A stretch of DNA of 64,000 nucleotides. Source: Saprospirales bacterium. Lineage in GTDB: Bacteria > Bacteroidota > Bacteroidia > Chitinophagales > Saprospiraceae. Below are positions 28,054-37,289 of this stretch, piece by piece. Location: positions 1 to 64,000 of the forward strand of contig REEI01000059.1 in NCBI GenBank assembly GCA_007695145.1, in the 5' to 3' direction. Position 1 is the first letter of the stretch. Every line of letters starts with the position of its first letter. The notes under the pieces were generated by a model. That model was given only the letters and a program-made list of their open reading frames with translations. It did no database searches and was not told the DNA's origin. Both the position numbers and the translations under genes were made by a program.

Positions 28054-28551
28054 ATGAATCCAGTAAAACTTTTCCCGCTCACATTCCTCTTTATGATAGT
28101 CGCCACTGCAAGCTTTGCACAGCGGACTCTTCCAGAAGTTAATGTCAGGACTCTAGAAGGGCAAAGCATCAATATTCAAACACATGCTGAGAATGATAAA
28201 ATCACCTTCATCACCTTTTGGGCCACCTGGTGTGTTCCATGCCGAAGAGAGTTGGATGCACTCGCCGACTTATATGAAGAGTGGAAAGAGGAATTTGATA
28301 TGGAAATAGTAGCCATCTCCATTGATGACACCCGCGGTCTGGCTCGCGTCAGACCAATGGTTCAGCAGAACGGCTGGGACTTTACTATATATACAGACAC
28401 CAATCAGGACTTAAAGAATGCCCTGAATTTTCAAACCATTCCCCAGAGTTTCCTTCTGGATAAAAAGGGTAATATAGTGTACTCTCATTCTGGATATGCT
28501 CCAGGGGATGAAGTCGAAATAGAGGACAAAATGCGTGAACTAGTCCGATGA
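28054..28551 (+). CDS. TlpA-family periplasmic thioredoxin
   Basis: The 165-residue protein has a signal peptide (residues 1-22, ending ASFAQ) and one thioredoxin fold with the motif CVPC in FWATWCVPCRREL. The cis-proline loop IPQSFLLDKKG is present. It should act in the periplasm, reducing or oxidising exported proteins; cytochrome maturation and Omp28-like CxxC partners are possible clients. It is divergent from the DUF6029-Omp28 operon, which also encodes a CxxC protein, so a functional link is plausible but only inferred. Confidence 0.9.
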   Translation: MNPVKLFPLTFLFMIVATASFAQRTLPEVNVRTLEGQSINIQTHAENDKITFITFWATWCVPCRRELDALADLYEEWKEEFDMEIVAISIDDTRGLARVRPMVQQNGWDFTIYTDTNQDLKNALNFQTIPQSFLLDKKGNIVYSHSGYAPGDEVEIEDKMRELVR

Positions 28552-29034
28552 TTGGTTGGATTACATCTGGAGATAATTTCAAATAGGCTAAGCGCTCAAA
28601 GCAAATCCCGGTAGAACCCAATATTTTCATGTGGCAGGTGAAATCAAAACCCTTCACTTTCCTAAAAAAGTAGTCGAGTTCACAGATTAATTACTTTGGG
28701 ATTGTTAGCAATTATTGGTTTCACTGGTGAAGAAATGCCTGTTATCATAGGCAAGCACTTATACCAGTTCACAGATGGTTACCATACTGGCCGCCAAACC
28801 CATTTTGATTTATAGAGTCCTTTAAAAAACTTTCACTCAATTGATTCAGGTGTAAGGATCATTTATTTCCCTTCACTGCTATGCTTTATTGGCCCACATT
28901 TTATTATCTCCTTGGAATATTTATGTAACTTCGCGCTGTGCATATAAGGGTTCATAATTTTGACCATGAAAAGCATATAGAGATTGCTTTACAGCAAAAA
29001 ATTCAATGGATAAGTAATATCAATAAACCAACGT
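28552..29034. other. Intergenic region before the hexosephosphate mutase
   Basis: No gene is convincing. TAACTTCG at 28926-28933 is a possible -7 box about 100 nt before the mutase start. An in-frame stop at 29011-29013 blocks any upstream extension of the mutase and so supports its TTG start. Confidence 0.4.
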
Positions 29035-30426
29035 TTGACATTAATAACATCAGTATCGGGAATCAGGGGCACAATAGGAGGGGCACAGGGCCATAATTTA
29101 ACGCCTCCTGATGTGGTGAAGTTCATTTCTGCATATTCTAAAATCCTCCTGGAGAAGAAATCCAACCATAGGCCGGTGGTAGTTATCGGTCGGGATGGCA
29201 GAATTTCAGGAGCAGCCCTTTCTCATCTTGTTAGCTCTACCCTTTCTTTTTGTGGTATAGACGTCATAAATTGCGGACTCAGCACTACTCCATCCGTTGA
29301 GATGGCCGTAATAAGAAAAAAGGCGAATGGGGGAATTATTTGTACTGCAAGTCACAACCCAAAGCATTGGAATGCTCTAAAATTTCTCGACAATAAAGGG
29401 GAATTCATCTCGGCGGAAATGGGTAGGCGCATAGTTGAAATAGCAGAAAAAGGGGTTTTTTCTTATGCCCATATTGAGAACCTGGGATCCATGCAAGAGT
29501 ACACGTCCTCAATAGAAGACCACATTGAAGATGTCCTATCGATGAAAATGGTAAGCAAGGAGCTTGTAGCCAGTAGAAAGTTCAAGCTTTGCATCGATGC
29601 GATTAACTCCACCGGGGCTATTGCGGTTCCTATGTTACTAGACAAAATGGGTGTAGAATATCATTTGCTTTTTGGTGATAATTTTGGCAATTTCGCTCAC
29701 GAGGCAGAGCCCCTTCCAAAAAATCTTTCCGCTCTATCCAGGTCCGTAGTTGAGCATAGTGCAGACTTGGGGGTTGCTGTTGACCCCGATGTTGATCGCC
29801 TTGTACTCCTGGCAGAGGATGGAAGTCACTTTGGAGAAGAGTATACCCTTGTAGCCATAGCAGATTATTACCTCTCCCATTTCGGAACTGGGGATACAGT
29901 TTCCAATCTCTCTTCTTCGGCTGCTCTAACCGAGGTGACCAACAAATATGGGGGAGAGCACTTCCAGTCAGCTGTTGGAGAAAGACATGTAGTCGATTTG
30001 ATGAAGAAGAAAAATGCACTGATCGGAGGAGAGGGCAACGGCGGTATTATTTGCCCCGAATTGCATTACGGGCGCGATGCCATAGCGGGAATTGCGCTTT
30101 TTTTGACCCATTTGGCCAAATCAGGTAAAAAGGTTTCGGAACTAAGAGCTAGCTATCCAAACTATTTCATGTCTAAAGAAAAGGTTGACATCAAGTCAAA
30201 TGACATGGCTAATACCTTATTAGATGAATTGAAAAATCACTTCAGTGAGCATCAAAGCGACCAAACCGATGGCTTGAAAGTTTATTTTGAAAATTCGTGG
30301 GCTCATATTCGCCCCTCTAATACTGAACCTATTCTAAGAATATACACTGAGGCTAAAAATTTTGAATCTGCCCAAGTGTTGGCCGATTTGATAAAGAACT
30401 TAATTCTTCAATTACAAAGCAAGTGA
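29035..30426 (+). CDS. glmM: Phosphoglucosamine mutase / phosphohexomutase
   Basis: This alpha-D-phosphohexomutase most likely converts glucosamine 6-phosphate to the 1-phosphate for peptidoglycan and lipid A precursors. The phosphoserine loop is TASHNP in GGIICTASHNPKHWNALKF, the metal site is DPDVDRLVLL, the sugar-binding loop is GGEGNGG, and the phosphate loop is RPSNTEPILRIY. The 463-residue protein starts at TTG 29035 (SVSGIRGTIGG follows at once). No ATG is available because a stop lies 22 nt upstream. The start ISGIRGT fits GlmM or the archaeal-type PMM, so phosphomannomutase activity cannot be excluded. The cysteine desulfurase gene follows after 1 nt. Confidence 0.85.
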   Translation: MTLITSVSGIRGTIGGAQGHNLTPPDVVKFISAYSKILLEKKSNHRPVVVIGRDGRISGAALSHLVSSTLSFCGIDVINCGLSTTPSVEMAVIRKKANGGIICTASHNPKHWNALKFLDNKGEFISAEMGRRIVEIAEKGVFSYAHIENLGSMQEYTSSIEDHIEDVLSMKMVSKELVASRKFKLCIDAINSTGAIAVPMLLDKMGVEYHLLFGDNFGNFAHEAEPLPKNLSALSRSVVEHSADLGVAVDPDVDRLVLLAEDGSHFGEEYTLVAIADYYLSHFGTGDTVSNLSSSAALTEVTNKYGGEHFQSAVGERHVVDLMKKKNALIGGEGNGGIICPELHYGRDAIAGIALFLTHLAKSGKKVSELRASYPNYFMSKEKVDIKSNDMANTLLDELKNHFSEHQSDQTDGLKVYFENSWAHIRPSNTEPILRIYTEAKNFESAQVLADLIKNLILQLQSK

Positions 30427-30427
30427 A

Positions 30428-31564
30428 ATGAGAGTGTATTTTGACAATGCTGCAACTACCCCATTAGATCCCAGGGTTTTGAACTTGATGATCGAAAAAT
30501 TGAGAGAGATTCACGGAAACCCTTCTTCCATTCATCATCTTGGGAGGAGTAGCCGCAATGAAATTGAAATGGCGAGAAAAACTGTTGCCCAGGCAATTGG
30601 TGCCTCAACAGGAGAGATATTTTTTACCTCAGGTGGTACCGAATCCAATAATTTTGCGCTAAAGTGCGCCGTACGCGATCTGGGTGTAAACACTATAATT
30701 ACAAGCCCCATCGAGCACCATTGTATCCTCCATACCGCAGAATGCCTTCAAAAATACAATGGCATTGATCTCCAACTGGTAAAAATTGATCCCCTGGGCA
30801 GGGTAATTATGGATGATCTCATAAGTAAACTCCAAAAGGCTAAAGGGAAGACATTGGTCTCACTCATGCACGCAAATAATGAAATAGGCACTATTGCAAA
30901 CATCACCCAAATTGGTGAAATATGCAGAGAACACGGTGCTTACTTCCACTCCGACACCATTCAAACTATTGGCCATTTCCCAATCAATGTCAATAATCTT
31001 AACATTAGTTTTCTAAGCGGGTCTGCTCACAAATTCCACGGACCCAAAGGTGTTGGATTTATTTATATCAATTCCGATAATTTACTCAAACCCTTTATTG
31101 ACGGTGGTGGGCAGGAACGCAATATGAGGGGTGGCACAGAAAACCTGCATGGAATTATTGCACTTGGCAAAGCCCTTGAAATTGCCATAAATGAGTTGGA
31201 GGAACGAAAGGCAAAAATTCTTTCTGTAAGAGAGTATATGAAATCCAAACTGGTGGAAACCATTCCTGATGTTAAATTCAACGGTGTTCAGGAAGACCCA
31301 TTTTTATATACTGTGCTGTCGGTATCTTTTCCGCCTGGACCCAAGACAGAATTGATGCCACTGGCTCTTGATATAGCCGGCATATGCGCATCCGGGGGCT
31401 CAGCTTGCAGTTCAGGATCAGAAAAAGGATCTCATGTAATCAATACAATTGGCGAATTAAAGGGCCATAAAACAATTCGCTTCTCCTTTTCTCATTTCAA
31501 CACCAAAGAGGAGGTTGATTTTGCAATGGAGAAAATTGCCGAAATGTTTGAGCTGGTTAGTTAG
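30428..31564 (+). CDS. Cysteine desulfurase (NifS/IscS-type)
   Basis: This is a pyridoxal-phosphate enzyme that takes sulfur from cysteine for Fe-S clusters or thiolation. The 378-residue product shows VYFDNAATTPLDPRV at the N-terminus, the PLP lysine in SGSAHKFHGPKGVGF, HANNEIGT, and the mobile-loop cysteine in ASGGSACSSGS. The short loop and sequence place it in the NifS/IscS group rather than SufS. It begins 1 nt after the mutase stop, indicating co-transcription. No iscU or other Fe-S scaffold is nearby. Confidence 0.94.
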   Translation: MRVYFDNAATTPLDPRVLNLMIEKLREIHGNPSSIHHLGRSSRNEIEMARKTVAQAIGASTGEIFFTSGGTESNNFALKCAVRDLGVNTIITSPIEHHCILHTAECLQKYNGIDLQLVKIDPLGRVIMDDLISKLQKAKGKTLVSLMHANNEIGTIANITQIGEICREHGAYFHSDTIQTIGHFPINVNNLNISFLSGSAHKFHGPKGVGFIYINSDNLLKPFIDGGGQERNMRGGTENLHGIIALGKALEIAINELEERKAKILSVREYMKSKLVETIPDVKFNGVQEDPFLYTVLSVSFPPGPKTELMPLALDIAGICASGGSACSSGSEKGSHVINTIGELKGHKTIRFSFSHFNTKEEVDFAMEKIAEMFELVS

Positions 31565-31733
31565 TTGATGTAAAGTGTATTGAATACAAAGAAAACTGAC
31601 CTTAATATAAAATATCACATTGGAAATTTAAGGGGCTTTGATGGGATAAGCGATAGAACTAAAAAATCCTACTAGACCTTCTGGAAAAAAGCAATTTTTG
31701 AAAATATGACAAAATGGGTCAATTCAATTGAAA

Positions 31734-31741
31734 TAAATTTG
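31734..31741 (+). promoter_or_regulatory. -7 box abutting the start codon (leaderless candidate)
   Basis: TAAATTTG matches TAnnTTTG exactly and is separated by only 5 nt from the ATG at 31747. Transcription from this box would begin at or next to the start codon. Confidence 0.5.
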
Positions 31742-31746
31742 AGTGT

Positions 31747-33174
31747 ATGAATAGATATATTTTATTGGTGGCTATTGGCGCTGTCCTGTTGTTGCAGCCG
31801 GGTATAAATTTTGGGCAAATTACCGGAGATGAAATACCTGGAGCAACCCGTGATTTGATAATTAGAAATATTCAGCTAAAATCTGCACCGGGAGAAGCAA
31901 GTATTAGAACCGATATTTATTTACGAAATGGCCTTATCACCAAAATCGGGGATACCATCCTACCACAGGCCGGTGCCAGAGAGTTAAAGGGTGATTCACT
32001 TTTTGCTTACGCAGCATTTATTAGTCCACTCAGCTACACAGGACAACCTGATGAGGAGGATGACGTCAGACGCAGTGCATGGAGAGGTGCACCGGGAGCC
32101 ACGCCACCTGAACAAGCCGGAATAACACCCCACAATCAGGGATACCATCACTTTAACATCTCCCAAAAGGACATTGAAAAATTGCACAGGCAAGGATTCG
32201 GGATCATTCACAGTGTTCCCAAGGGGTTTGTGATGAGCGGAAAGGGATGTCTCATGTTACTTTATCCGGAAACCAGTAAGGACCTCCTTATACTGAAAAA
32301 AGAGACAGGTCTCTATGCACAATTCAGGAACAAAATGCGCCTTTATCCGGCTACCCCATTGGCGACAATGTCTGTTTGGAGGGAAATCATGGTAGATACA
32401 AGGAATCAATACAGCTACTATCAAAGTTGGAAATTGGAACCGGAGGGCAAAACTCCTCCTTCTCTGAGTGATATAAATCGGGCTCTCTTCCCGGTAATAG
32501 ATGGGAACCAGCCTGTATTTTTTAATGCCTCTGAGAATCGACAAATTCTCCGGGCAGCCAGACTTTCTAAAGAACTGGATTTTCCTCTTGTACTTTCTAA
32601 TGTATCCAAATTGAGCACCGATTTGTTCCATCTGCTGGATGGAGAGATTCCCATTATTTTTGATTTGAATTTACCTGAAAAACCGGAAGATTTAATGAGG
32701 GAAGAAGAAAAAGAACCTGAGAAGCAAAGGCGATCTGCCAGAGACCGAAGGAGTGATCAGTCAGAGAGTTCAGAAGAAAAGGAACTGGAACTACCTGCCG
32801 GAATGACCAAAGAAGAATACTCTCGACTTACAGAAAGTAGAAAAAAAGCCTATGAGAAAAATATGGAATTACCGGCATTGATCATCGAGAAAAATTTATT
32901 ATCAGGGTTTTCCATTCTTGACATGGATGAAAAGGACATCCTGCCAAATCTTAGAAAATTAATGAATTACGGAATGAAGGAGGACGATTTGCTGGCAGCA
33001 CTCACTACCCTGCCTGCCAGATTGTTTGGACTTGAATCTAAACTGGGAGAGTTGAGACCTGGTATGCAGGCACATTTGGTTTTGTTTGACAAACCATTTA
33101 CAGAAGAAAAGGCAAGTGTACAGTACATAATTATCAATGGTCAGCTAATCGACTACAAAAAAGAAGGACAATGA
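31747..33174 (+). CDS. Amidohydrolase-family protein, metal site degenerate
   Basis: The 475-residue exported protein has a signal peptide (residues 1-24, ending NFGQ). An N-terminal composite domain (IRNIQLKSAPGE, YLRNGLITKIGDTI) and a C-terminal GLESKLGELRPGMQAHLVLFDKPF are typical of amidohydrolases. The usual HxH after the first strand is absent: the segment reads FAYAAFISPLSYTGQPD. A charged, Lys/Glu/Arg-rich stretch interrupts it near residues 315-345 (EEKEPEKQRRSARDRR). The stop overlaps the next gene's ATG in ATGA, so translation is coupled. It may be a non-catalytic partner subunit. Confidence 0.75.
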   Translation: MNRYILLVAIGAVLLLQPGINFGQITGDEIPGATRDLIIRNIQLKSAPGEASIRTDIYLRNGLITKIGDTILPQAGARELKGDSLFAYAAFISPLSYTGQPDEEDDVRRSAWRGAPGATPPEQAGITPHNQGYHHFNISQKDIEKLHRQGFGIIHSVPKGFVMSGKGCLMLLYPETSKDLLILKKETGLYAQFRNKMRLYPATPLATMSVWREIMVDTRNQYSYYQSWKLEPEGKTPPSLSDINRALFPVIDGNQPVFFNASENRQILRAARLSKELDFPLVLSNVSKLSTDLFHLLDGEIPIIFDLNLPEKPEDLMREEEKEPEKQRRSARDRRSDQSESSEEKELELPAGMTKEEYSRLTESRKKAYEKNMELPALIIEKNLLSGFSILDMDEKDILPNLRKLMNYGMKEDDLLAALTTLPARLFGLESKLGELRPGMQAHLVLFDKPFTEEKASVQYIIINGQLIDYKKEGQ

Positions 33175-34520
33175 ATTGTTATTTCATCTCCATAATCACA
33201 ACTACTGCCCTGCTGTTCTCTGCCCTGATTACTTTGGCTCAGGGAGATTTCCATTCAGGAAGTGTTCTCATTAAAAACGGCAATTTGCTTACCATAACAG
33301 GCGGAAATTTGCAAGAAACGGATTTACTTATACTAGATGGTAAGATCAGTAAAATAGGGCCCAACCTCACTGCACCGGAAGGGGTTCCCTCACTGGATGT
33401 GTCCGGCAGGTACGTTATGCCTGGAATAGTGGATGCCCACTCTCATGTAGGTTTGGATGCGGTTAATGAAGCCACCAATCCCATTACTGCTGAAGTTGAA
33501 ATAGCAGATGTTATCAACCCCTATGACATAGCACTTTATCATGCGCTGGCTGGAGGGGTTACCGTTTCACACGCCATGCACGGAAGCGCAAATGTGATTG
33601 GGGGCCAAAACCAGACAATAAAACACCGGTACGGTGCCATGGATCCTCGGGACCTCATCATGGAGGATGCGCCCAGGACCATAAAATTTGCACTTGGAGA
33701 AAATCCCATACGGGTTCATGGTGAAGGATACAATACTGTGCCAAATACCAGAATGGGTGTAGAGGCAGTGATTAGGCAGGCTTTTGATGAAGCACTGAAT
33801 TACAAAAAGCAATGGGAGGAATACCATGAGAGTAAAGAAAACAGTACGGCCGGCAAGCCTCCTTCTTACAACAGGAGACATGAAGCAATACTTGATGTAA
33901 TTGATGGCAAAATATTGATTCACTGTCACTCATATAGATCAGATGAAATTTACATGTTGATGAATATTTGTAGAGATTATGGAATCAATCAATTGATTTT
34001 TCAACATGTAAATGAGGGATTTAAGGTAGCACCGGAACTAGCTAATTTTGGTGCCATGGCTTCAGTATTTTCAGACTGGTGGGCCTACAAGTTTGAAGTG
34101 TACTACTCCACTGCTTATAATACGACTATACTGGCTCAGAATGGTGTAATCACTTCAGTCAATTCTGATTCCAGGGAATTGATTCGTCATCTCTTCCTGG
34201 AAGCAGCAAAAGCTCAGCGATATGGCGAGCTGGACGACAATGAAACTTTAAAATTGATCACCCTCAATCCGGCCATCCAGCTAGGCATCGACCACCGTGT
34301 AGGCTCTCTTGAGGTCGGTAAAGATGGAGACCTTGCCATATTTAACAATCATCCCCTTTCAATATACACCATACCTGAATATACCTTTGTAGATGGCAAA
34401 ATGTTTTTCAACCGGTTTGAAGATCCCGAGGATATGCGAATTATAGTTGATGCTGAGGAGGAATTTGAAAGCTTTATGGAACTGAAATCCGGACGTGGGG
34501 ATCACGATTGCCTACATTAA
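33171..34520 (+). CDS. Exported amidohydrolase (metal-dependent, imidazolonepropionase-like)
   Basis: Of the three adjacent family members this is the one with a recognisable metal site. A signal peptide (residues 1-23, ending TLAQG) precedes GRYVMPGIVDAHSHVG (HxH), LIHCHSYRSDEI and FQHVNEGFK (further His ligands) and TSVNSDSRELIRH (metal or catalytic Asp). The C-terminus DHRVGSLEVGKDGDLAIFNNHPL matches the family. The product has 449 residues. Its ATG overlaps the preceding stop by 4 nt. It probably hydrolyses a cyclic amide or dipeptide in the periplasm; the substrate is unknown. Confidence 0.87.
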   Translation: MNCYFISIITTTALLFSALITLAQGDFHSGSVLIKNGNLLTITGGNLQETDLLILDGKISKIGPNLTAPEGVPSLDVSGRYVMPGIVDAHSHVGLDAVNEATNPITAEVEIADVINPYDIALYHALAGGVTVSHAMHGSANVIGGQNQTIKHRYGAMDPRDLIMEDAPRTIKFALGENPIRVHGEGYNTVPNTRMGVEAVIRQAFDEALNYKKQWEEYHESKENSTAGKPPSYNRRHEAILDVIDGKILIHCHSYRSDEIYMLMNICRDYGINQLIFQHVNEGFKVAPELANFGAMASVFSDWWAYKFEVYYSTAYNTTILAQNGVITSVNSDSRELIRHLFLEAAKAQRYGELDDNETLKLITLNPAIQLGIDHRVGSLEVGKDGDLAIFNNHPLSIYTIPEYTFVDGKMFFNRFEDPEDMRIIVDAEEEFESFMELKSGRGDHDCLH

Positions 34521-34544
34521 ACCCCTTTGAGTATTTTTAAAATC

Positions 34545-35846
34545 ATGGAAATGAAGTCGATATTTATATTTAGCACCCTATTTTTCTGTCTGTTAGGTTT
34601 TTCAAATAATAGTTTTTGTCAGCTCTTTCGGGAACCTGTATACGGAAATTTTCTCATACAAAATGCTGAAATACATACCGTAACAAATGGGATTCTAAAG
34701 GCAGATCTGTTGATTAGAGATGGGAGAATTGCAGCTATTGGTAAAGATCTTGAATATGGTGACGCAATAACGATAGATGCAAGTGGAAAAAGGGTTTATC
34801 CCGGATTTATCGATGCAGGCACTCGACTGGGATTGAGCGAGATCAGCTCTATCAGCCTTACTAATGACTTTAATGAAAGAGGCAACCTCACACCCTACGC
34901 CAGGGCCATTACCGCAATTAATCCAAATGCCGTACCCATTCCGGTGACCCGGATTGAGGGAGTCACTACCGTAGTAGCAGCTCCAAGGGGAGGTACCATT
35001 CCCGGTACTGCAGCTACCATACATCTCATTGGATACACCCCCGATCAAATGTTTGCAGGAGTCGAAATGCTAATACTGGATTTCCCTTCTTCAGTGCAAA
35101 GAGGAAGATGGGACAGAAGACCTTTGGAAAAGAGATTAGAGGAATACGAAGACCAGGTGAAAAAATTAAATGAATTTTGGTCGGAGGCTGCTCTTTATCA
35201 CAAGCTGAAATCAGCGGATAACGCAGACCGGGTCATTCCCACATATGAAGCCATGCTTCCGGTATTCAATAAAGAGCGGCAGGTTTTTGTAGAGGTCAAT
35301 AGAGCCCAGGATATTTTAAATGCATTGGATTGGCTCAAGGACAAAGATTTGAATGTTGTACTCACAGGAGTCGCTGAAGGCTGGAGAGTTACCGAGCAGA
35401 TTAAAGCTTCTGGTTTCCCTGTAATTACTGGACCTGTTTTGCAGACCCCCTCCAGGTCCTACGACAGATACGATAGGCCCTACACCAATCCATCTGCCAT
35501 GCGAGATGCCGGAATAACAGTAGCCATTAGAACAGCTGAAATGGAGAATGTTAGGAATTTACCTTTCAATGCCGGATATGCAGCAACATACGGCATGGGG
35601 ATTGAGGCAGCACTAGAAGCCATAACCATAGTACCTGCTACCATACTGGGGCTAGAGGATCAAATTGGATCTATTGAAGTCGGCAAATTGGCCAATCTCT
35701 TCATAGCAAATGGCGATCCATTTGAACCGCGAACTCAAATAGAGAACGTTTTTATCAAAGGGTGGAATATTCCAATGGAAAGTAGACACACACAATTGTA
35801 TGATCAGTTTATAGAAAGGAAACCGGGATTGCAACTCATCGATTAA
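34545..35846 (+). CDS. Exported amidohydrolase-family protein lacking the HxH motif
   Basis: The product (433 residues from the ATG at 34545; a TTG six codons earlier is less likely) has a signal peptide ending NNSFCQ. The family frame is clear: IQNAEIHTVTNGILKADLLIRDGRI, KRVYPGFIDAGTRLGLSEI, and ILGLEDQIGSIEVGKLANLFIANGDP. The expected DxHxH is replaced by DAGTR, so the binuclear metal site is probably lost. It follows the intact paralogue by 24 nt. Together with the first gene it may form a complex with that enzyme. Confidence 0.78.
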   Translation: MEMKSIFIFSTLFFCLLGFSNNSFCQLFREPVYGNFLIQNAEIHTVTNGILKADLLIRDGRIAAIGKDLEYGDAITIDASGKRVYPGFIDAGTRLGLSEISSISLTNDFNERGNLTPYARAITAINPNAVPIPVTRIEGVTTVVAAPRGGTIPGTAATIHLIGYTPDQMFAGVEMLILDFPSSVQRGRWDRRPLEKRLEEYEDQVKKLNEFWSEAALYHKLKSADNADRVIPTYEAMLPVFNKERQVFVEVNRAQDILNALDWLKDKDLNVVLTGVAEGWRVTEQIKASGFPVITGPVLQTPSRSYDRYDRPYTNPSAMRDAGITVAIRTAEMENVRNLPFNAGYAATYGMGIEAALEAITIVPATILGLEDQIGSIEVGKLANLFIANGDPFEPRTQIENVFIKGWNIPMESRHTQLYDQFIERKPGLQLID

Positions 35847-35860
35847 TCAGCTCTGAATAT

Positions 35861-36910
35861 ATGAGGGAGGAGATTTACATGCAAAGGTGTTTGGATCTTG
35901 CTGTCAGAGCAAAAGGAAAAACGCATCTAAATCCTCTAGTGGGTGCCTTATTGGTCTGCGACAACAAAATAATTGGCGAGGGATGGCACATGCATTACGG
36001 TGGGCCTCATGCAGAGGTCCGTGCCCTGGATTCTGTAAAAAAAGAGGACCGAAACCTGATTGAAAAAAGTAGTCTTTACGTCTCTCTTGAACCATGCTCA
36101 CATTTTGGAAAAACTCCACCATGTACAGAGCTAATACTGCAACATAATATTCCCAGGGTGGTGGTGGGAATGACAGACCCGAATCCTTTAGTTTCAGGAA
36201 GAGGTATTCGTCGTCTTAGAGATTCCGGGGTAGAAGTTATTACAGATGTCAGCCGCGAGCAAGCACAATGCATTAACAGAGGATTTGTTGTCAATCAACT
36301 ACTAAAAAGACCATATATCACCATCAAGTACGCCCAATCCAGGGATGGGTTTTTGGGAAAAAAGGATAGCCGAATTTCAATATCCAATTCCATCGTCAAT
36401 CAATGGGTGCATCAGTTGAGATCGGAATACCATGCCATTGGAATAGGAAGAAATACTGCCAAGATCGACAATCCGCAACTAACTACTAGATTGATTCCAG
36501 GTAAAAATCCTATCCGTTTGATCTTTAGTAAAAGTGGGAAAATCAATCCCAATTGGAATGTTTTTGATCGGACGGCTCCAACTTGTCTCATAGGAAATGA
36601 GCAACCTGGTCATCTTCCATACGGAACTACGTTTTTTCAAAAAGGTGAAAATTGGGGGGACACCTTCCAAAACCTCTATTCCAAACTTAAAATAGGATCC
36701 CTTCTCATCGAGGGGGGATCAAACCTGATCAAATCCGTACTTTCTGAGAACATATGGGATGAGATCATTCAGATTACCGGAGATATTAATTTATACGATG
36801 GTGTCCCCGCACCTGATTTAACTGCTCTATCAATTCAGGAAACCCATTCATTTACGATAAAAAAGGACATGGTTAGGATTTTCCGAAAGCAGCTCGACCC
36901 AAAATATTGA
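35861..36910 (+). CDS. ribD: Bifunctional riboflavin biosynthesis protein RibD
   Basis: RibD deaminates the GTP-derived diaminopyrimidine and then reduces its ribosyl group, two steps of riboflavin synthesis. The N-terminal deaminase has the zinc motif HAEVRAL with PCSHFGKTPPC; the C-terminal reductase has IKYAQSRDGF and the loop LIEGGSNL. The length (349 residues) is that of the fused enzyme. It lies 14 nt after the third amidohydrolase gene, so it may be read from the same transcript, although no functional link is evident. No other rib genes are in the window. Confidence 0.95.
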   Translation: MREEIYMQRCLDLAVRAKGKTHLNPLVGALLVCDNKIIGEGWHMHYGGPHAEVRALDSVKKEDRNLIEKSSLYVSLEPCSHFGKTPPCTELILQHNIPRVVVGMTDPNPLVSGRGIRRLRDSGVEVITDVSREQAQCINRGFVVNQLLKRPYITIKYAQSRDGFLGKKDSRISISNSIVNQWVHQLRSEYHAIGIGRNTAKIDNPQLTTRLIPGKNPIRLIFSKSGKINPNWNVFDRTAPTCLIGNEQPGHLPYGTTFFQKGENWGDTFQNLYSKLKIGSLLIEGGSNLIKSVLSENIWDEIIQITGDINLYDGVPAPDLTALSIQETHSFTIKKDMVRIFRKQLDPKY

Positions 36911-36933
36911 ATCAGATGTAACTCACAGTACAT

Positions 36934-37218
36934 TTAAAGTACCTCCAATTTACCCCCGAACCCTGTGCTATCATCCCCCTCAAACCATTTGATTTCAATT
37001 TCTAAACTGTGTTGCAGTCCTTTGCTCTTCCTGGTCTCTTCCTCCACCTGAATCTCTAAAACCACTCTATCCGGTATCTCCAATTGAATATCAGTCGATC
37101 CGGACTTTAAGTGAACAATTCCCTGTTCCAGTTTATCCGCAATGGATCTCAACATATCCACCATCTCATTGCGAGTCATTCTATCCTCAGATTTAAACAA
37201 CTTAACCTCTTTCCCCAT
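36934..37218 (-). CDS. amphi-Trp domain protein
   Basis: The 94-residue protein matches the small amphi-Trp domain family. It has an N-terminal helix-rich part (LFKSEDRMTRNEMVDMLRSIADKLE) followed by alternating strands (VHLKSGSTDIQLEIPDRVVL) and a C-terminal IEIKWFEGD containing the Trp. Function of the family is unknown. It is convergent with ribD, 23 nt away, and stands 71 nt after prmC on the same strand. Confidence 0.8.
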   Translation of the reverse strand: MGKEVKLFKSEDRMTRNEMVDMLRSIADKLEQGIVHLKSGSTDIQLEIPDRVVLEIQVEEETRKSKGLQHSLEIEIKWFEGDDSTGFGGKLEVL

Positions 37219-37289
37219 AATGATATTTTTTAAGGTAAATACTAAAAATTTTAACCTGCCAAATCAGAGAAAGTTCAGCTTCTCCTCTT

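Noticed and set aside
28675-28820. A plus-strand frame of about 48 codons in the gap before the hexosephosphate mutase, reading GLLAIIGFTGEEMPVIIG.
   Set aside because: No ATG in a useful position, no family resemblance, and frames of this length are expected by chance in a 480-nt gap.
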